From: a virus
Length of the DNA stretch: 64,000 nucleotides
Direction: 5' to 3' (one strand)
Virus record (IMG/VR): IMGVR_UViG_3300035184_000978
Coordinates: 1-64,000 of that record
In this document: one piece after another, positions 63,297 through 64,000 of the stretch
How the letters are laid out: the number at the start of each line of letters is the position of its first letter
Position numbering within the stretch: the stretch's first letter is position 1
Program-made: the position numbers and the translations under genes
Notes under the pieces: model-generated
Told to the model about the DNA's origin: nothing
What the model saw: the letters and a program-made list of their open reading frames with translations, nothing else
The model's database searches: none

Positions 63297-63367
63297 TGGG
63301 TCGGGAGGTAACGATCCTCCTTCAGTAGACTTTTAATCTAGTGCATCACTATTAATGCTTCGAACCC
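63297..63367 (-). tRNA. tRNA with anticodon AAA (Phe codon) and exchanged T- and D-loops
   Basis: GGGTTCG pairs with CGACCC with one bulge; A73, no CCA. A8 with T14 (D-arm GCAT-TAATAGTG-ATGC) and T-arm GGAGG-ATCGTTA-CCTCC. The anticodon stem-loop CTAGA-TTAAAAG-TCTAC reads AAA. The acceptor is Lys-like, and the complement of the loop would be a normal Lys loop, so isotype is uncertain. Confidence 0.55.
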
Positions 63368-63373
63368 GTAATG

Positions 63374-63447
63374 TCAGAGAGGTAGGATTCGAACCTACGA
63401 CCACTCGCGTCCAAGGCGAGTACGCTACCAGACTGCGCTACTCTCTG
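63374..63447 (-). tRNA. tRNA-Pro (TGG)
   Basis: CAGAGAG/CTCTCTG, TA-GCGC-AGTCTGGTA-GCG, anticodon CTCGC-CTTGGAC-GCGAG, T-loop TTCGAAT. Canonical throughout; CCA not encoded. Confidence 0.88.
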
Positions 63448-63454
63448 TATTCTT

Positions 63455-63530
63455 TGGTGGCCCAGCCTAGATTCGAACTAGGAATAAACGATTATGAGTC
63501 GCATGTGTTAACCAATTACACCACCGGGCC
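63455..63530 (-). tRNA. tRNA with CAT anticodon, Ile2-like
   Basis: GGCCCGG/CTGGGCC, A73, CCA. Anticodon TGCGA-CTCATAA-TCGTT; this GCGACTCATAATCG core matches bacterial tRNA-Ile2 (lysidine-modified CAT, reads AUA) better than elongator Met. T-loop canonical. It would help decode the AUA-rich phage genes. Confidence 0.8.
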
Positions 63531-63542
63531 ATCATTACTCTT

Positions 63543-63577
63543 TGGTACCAGTTACTAAACTAAACTAAACTGGTACA
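63543..63577 (-). other. Spacer hairpin between tRNA-Asp and tRNA-Ile2
   Basis: GTACCAGTT...AACTGGTAC (9 bp) around a loop with TTTAG repeated three times. Likely a tRNA precursor processing signal. Confidence 0.5.
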
Positions 63578-63585
63578 TTTAAATT

Positions 63586-63660
63586 TGGCGGGAATGAAGG
63601 GTTACGATCCCTCTTCTCTGACGTGACAGGCCAGCATAATAACCAGTATACTACACTCCC
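63586..63660 (-). tRNA. tRNA-Asp (GTC) with exchanged T-loop
   Basis: GGGAGTG/CATTCCC, G73, CCA. Normal T8 and A14 D-arm (GTAT-ACTGGTTATT-ATGC). Anticodon CTGGC-CTGTCAC-GTCAG. T-arm GAGGG-ATCGTAA-CCCTT: A54 and T58 instead of T54 and A58. First gene behind P28. Confidence 0.78.
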
Positions 63661-63699
63661 AAATTTTTAATTTCTTTCCTTATTTGATTTGATAAGACT

Positions 63700-63728
63700 A
63701 TTATATCATGCCTTAAATCAAATGTCAA
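63700..63728 (-). promoter_or_regulatory. Early promoter P28 for the tRNA cluster
   Basis: TTGACA, 17 bp, TATAAT; 40 bases before tRNA-Asp. Confidence 0.85.
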
Positions 63729-63756
63729 CCTTTATTTTAATTAATTTTGACAATAA

Positions 63757-63786
63757 AAAAGGTTTAACCTTTCGATTAAACCTTTT
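63757..63786. terminator. Bidirectional terminator
   Basis: AAAAGGTTTAA...TTAAACCTTTT with T-runs; ends the small late gene before the tRNA promoter. Confidence 0.85.
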
Positions 63787-63813
63787 ATGAAAATGCTTTT
63801 ATTTACATTATGT

Positions 63814-63945
63814 TCACAAAGGGTTTAACCATTTTGTTTCCGCCGGAAGTACTATAAAATTACTATCTACACTAGACCACGACATATTACTAAAGGCAGA
63901 TCCCGTAGTCTGTGTGCTGTGTGTATGTTGATATCGTAAAGTCAT
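63814..63945 (-). CDS. Small late protein (43 aa)
   Basis: ACAAAGGAAATACGA precedes the ATG at 63945. MTLRYQHTHSTQTTGSAFSN then MSWSSVDSNFIVLPAETKWL. It is flanked by an exact late promoter and a strong terminator, so it is a single-gene late unit. Probably a minor virion protein; not recognised. Confidence 0.65.
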   Translation of the reverse strand: MTLRYQHTHSTQTTGSAFSNMSWSSVDSNFIVLPAETKWLNPL

Positions 63946-63971
63946 TCGTATTTCCTTTGTAATTATACTTT

Positions 63972-63979
63972 TATTTATA
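63972..63979 (-). promoter_or_regulatory. Late promoter for the 43-residue protein
   Basis: TATAAATA on the minus strand, 26 bases before the ATG at 63945. Confidence 0.75.
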
Positions 63980-64000
63980 ACGAGAATTTGTAAAACTCGA

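Noticed and set aside
62606-63558. Several plus-strand open frames across the tRNA region
   Set aside because: They are antisense to tRNA genes, lack ribosome sites and encode the complement of tRNA T-arms.

Overview
This window is about 64 kb of an AT-rich, tailed, contractile (T4-like) bacteriophage genome. The evidence is a syntenic block of T4-type virion genes: neck 13, 14 and 15, terminase 16 and 17, sheath 18, tube 19, portal 20, core, protease 21, scaffold 22 and major capsid 23. T4-type late promoters (TATAAATA) sit in front of these genes and a tRNA cluster lies at the other end. The host is probably a gammaproteobacterium, judged from Enterobacteria/Vibrio-like tRNA bodies and perfect sigma70-type promoters; the host genus cannot be read from this sequence.

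Layout. 1-20.3 kb, plus strand, late: a partial collagen-like tail fibre with an S74-type C-terminus, small virion or adhesin genes, a beta-propeller protein, a TPR-methyltransferase protein, then the neck-to-capsid block. The large terminase is a fractured gene: its two halves carry a very short N-intein and a long C-intein, and a GIY-YIG endonuclease gene lies between them. 20.3-63.9 kb, almost entirely minus strand: about 100 mostly small early genes in short operons, many with ATGA or TAATG overlaps. They are driven by 28 or so near-identical promoter-leader modules (TTGACA, 17 bp, TATAAT, then an AAAGGAATTAAATT leader).

Recognisable early functions are nucleic-acid repair (polynucleotide kinase-phosphatase, Rnl1-like and Rnl2-like RNA ligases, DNA ligase), NAD salvage (nicotinamide phosphoribosyltransferase plus PRPP synthetase), an alarmone-hydrolase-like HD protein, a GapR-like DNA-binding protein, a Lar-like zinc protein, a calcineurin-like phosphoesterase and a YkuK-like RNase H-fold protein. 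Scattered in the early region are minus-strand late units with TATAAATA promoters. Two are large, more GC-rich adhesin genes. Four others encode proteins that start with MK[SN][FY]K and carry an early L/I-x-E site, which suggests capsid-targeted internal (injected) proteins, one of them a P-loop kinase.

55.6-63.7 kb holds eleven tRNA genes that can be folded confidently or fairly confidently (Trp, Gly, Ser, Thr, a Ser-body tRNA with anticodon GTT, Ala, Glu, Pro, Ile2/Met, Asp and one with anticodon AAA) and several tRNA-like or strongly folded elements. Four tRNAs carry an unusual T-loop, ATCGTTA or ATCGTAA, in which the invariant T54 and A58 are exchanged; two of these also exchange positions 8 and 14. 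This is the most unusual signal in the window. Other oddities are three genes whose best start is ATT, and four small early genes interrupted by single-base indels, mostly in homopolymers, which may be sequencing errors or decay.
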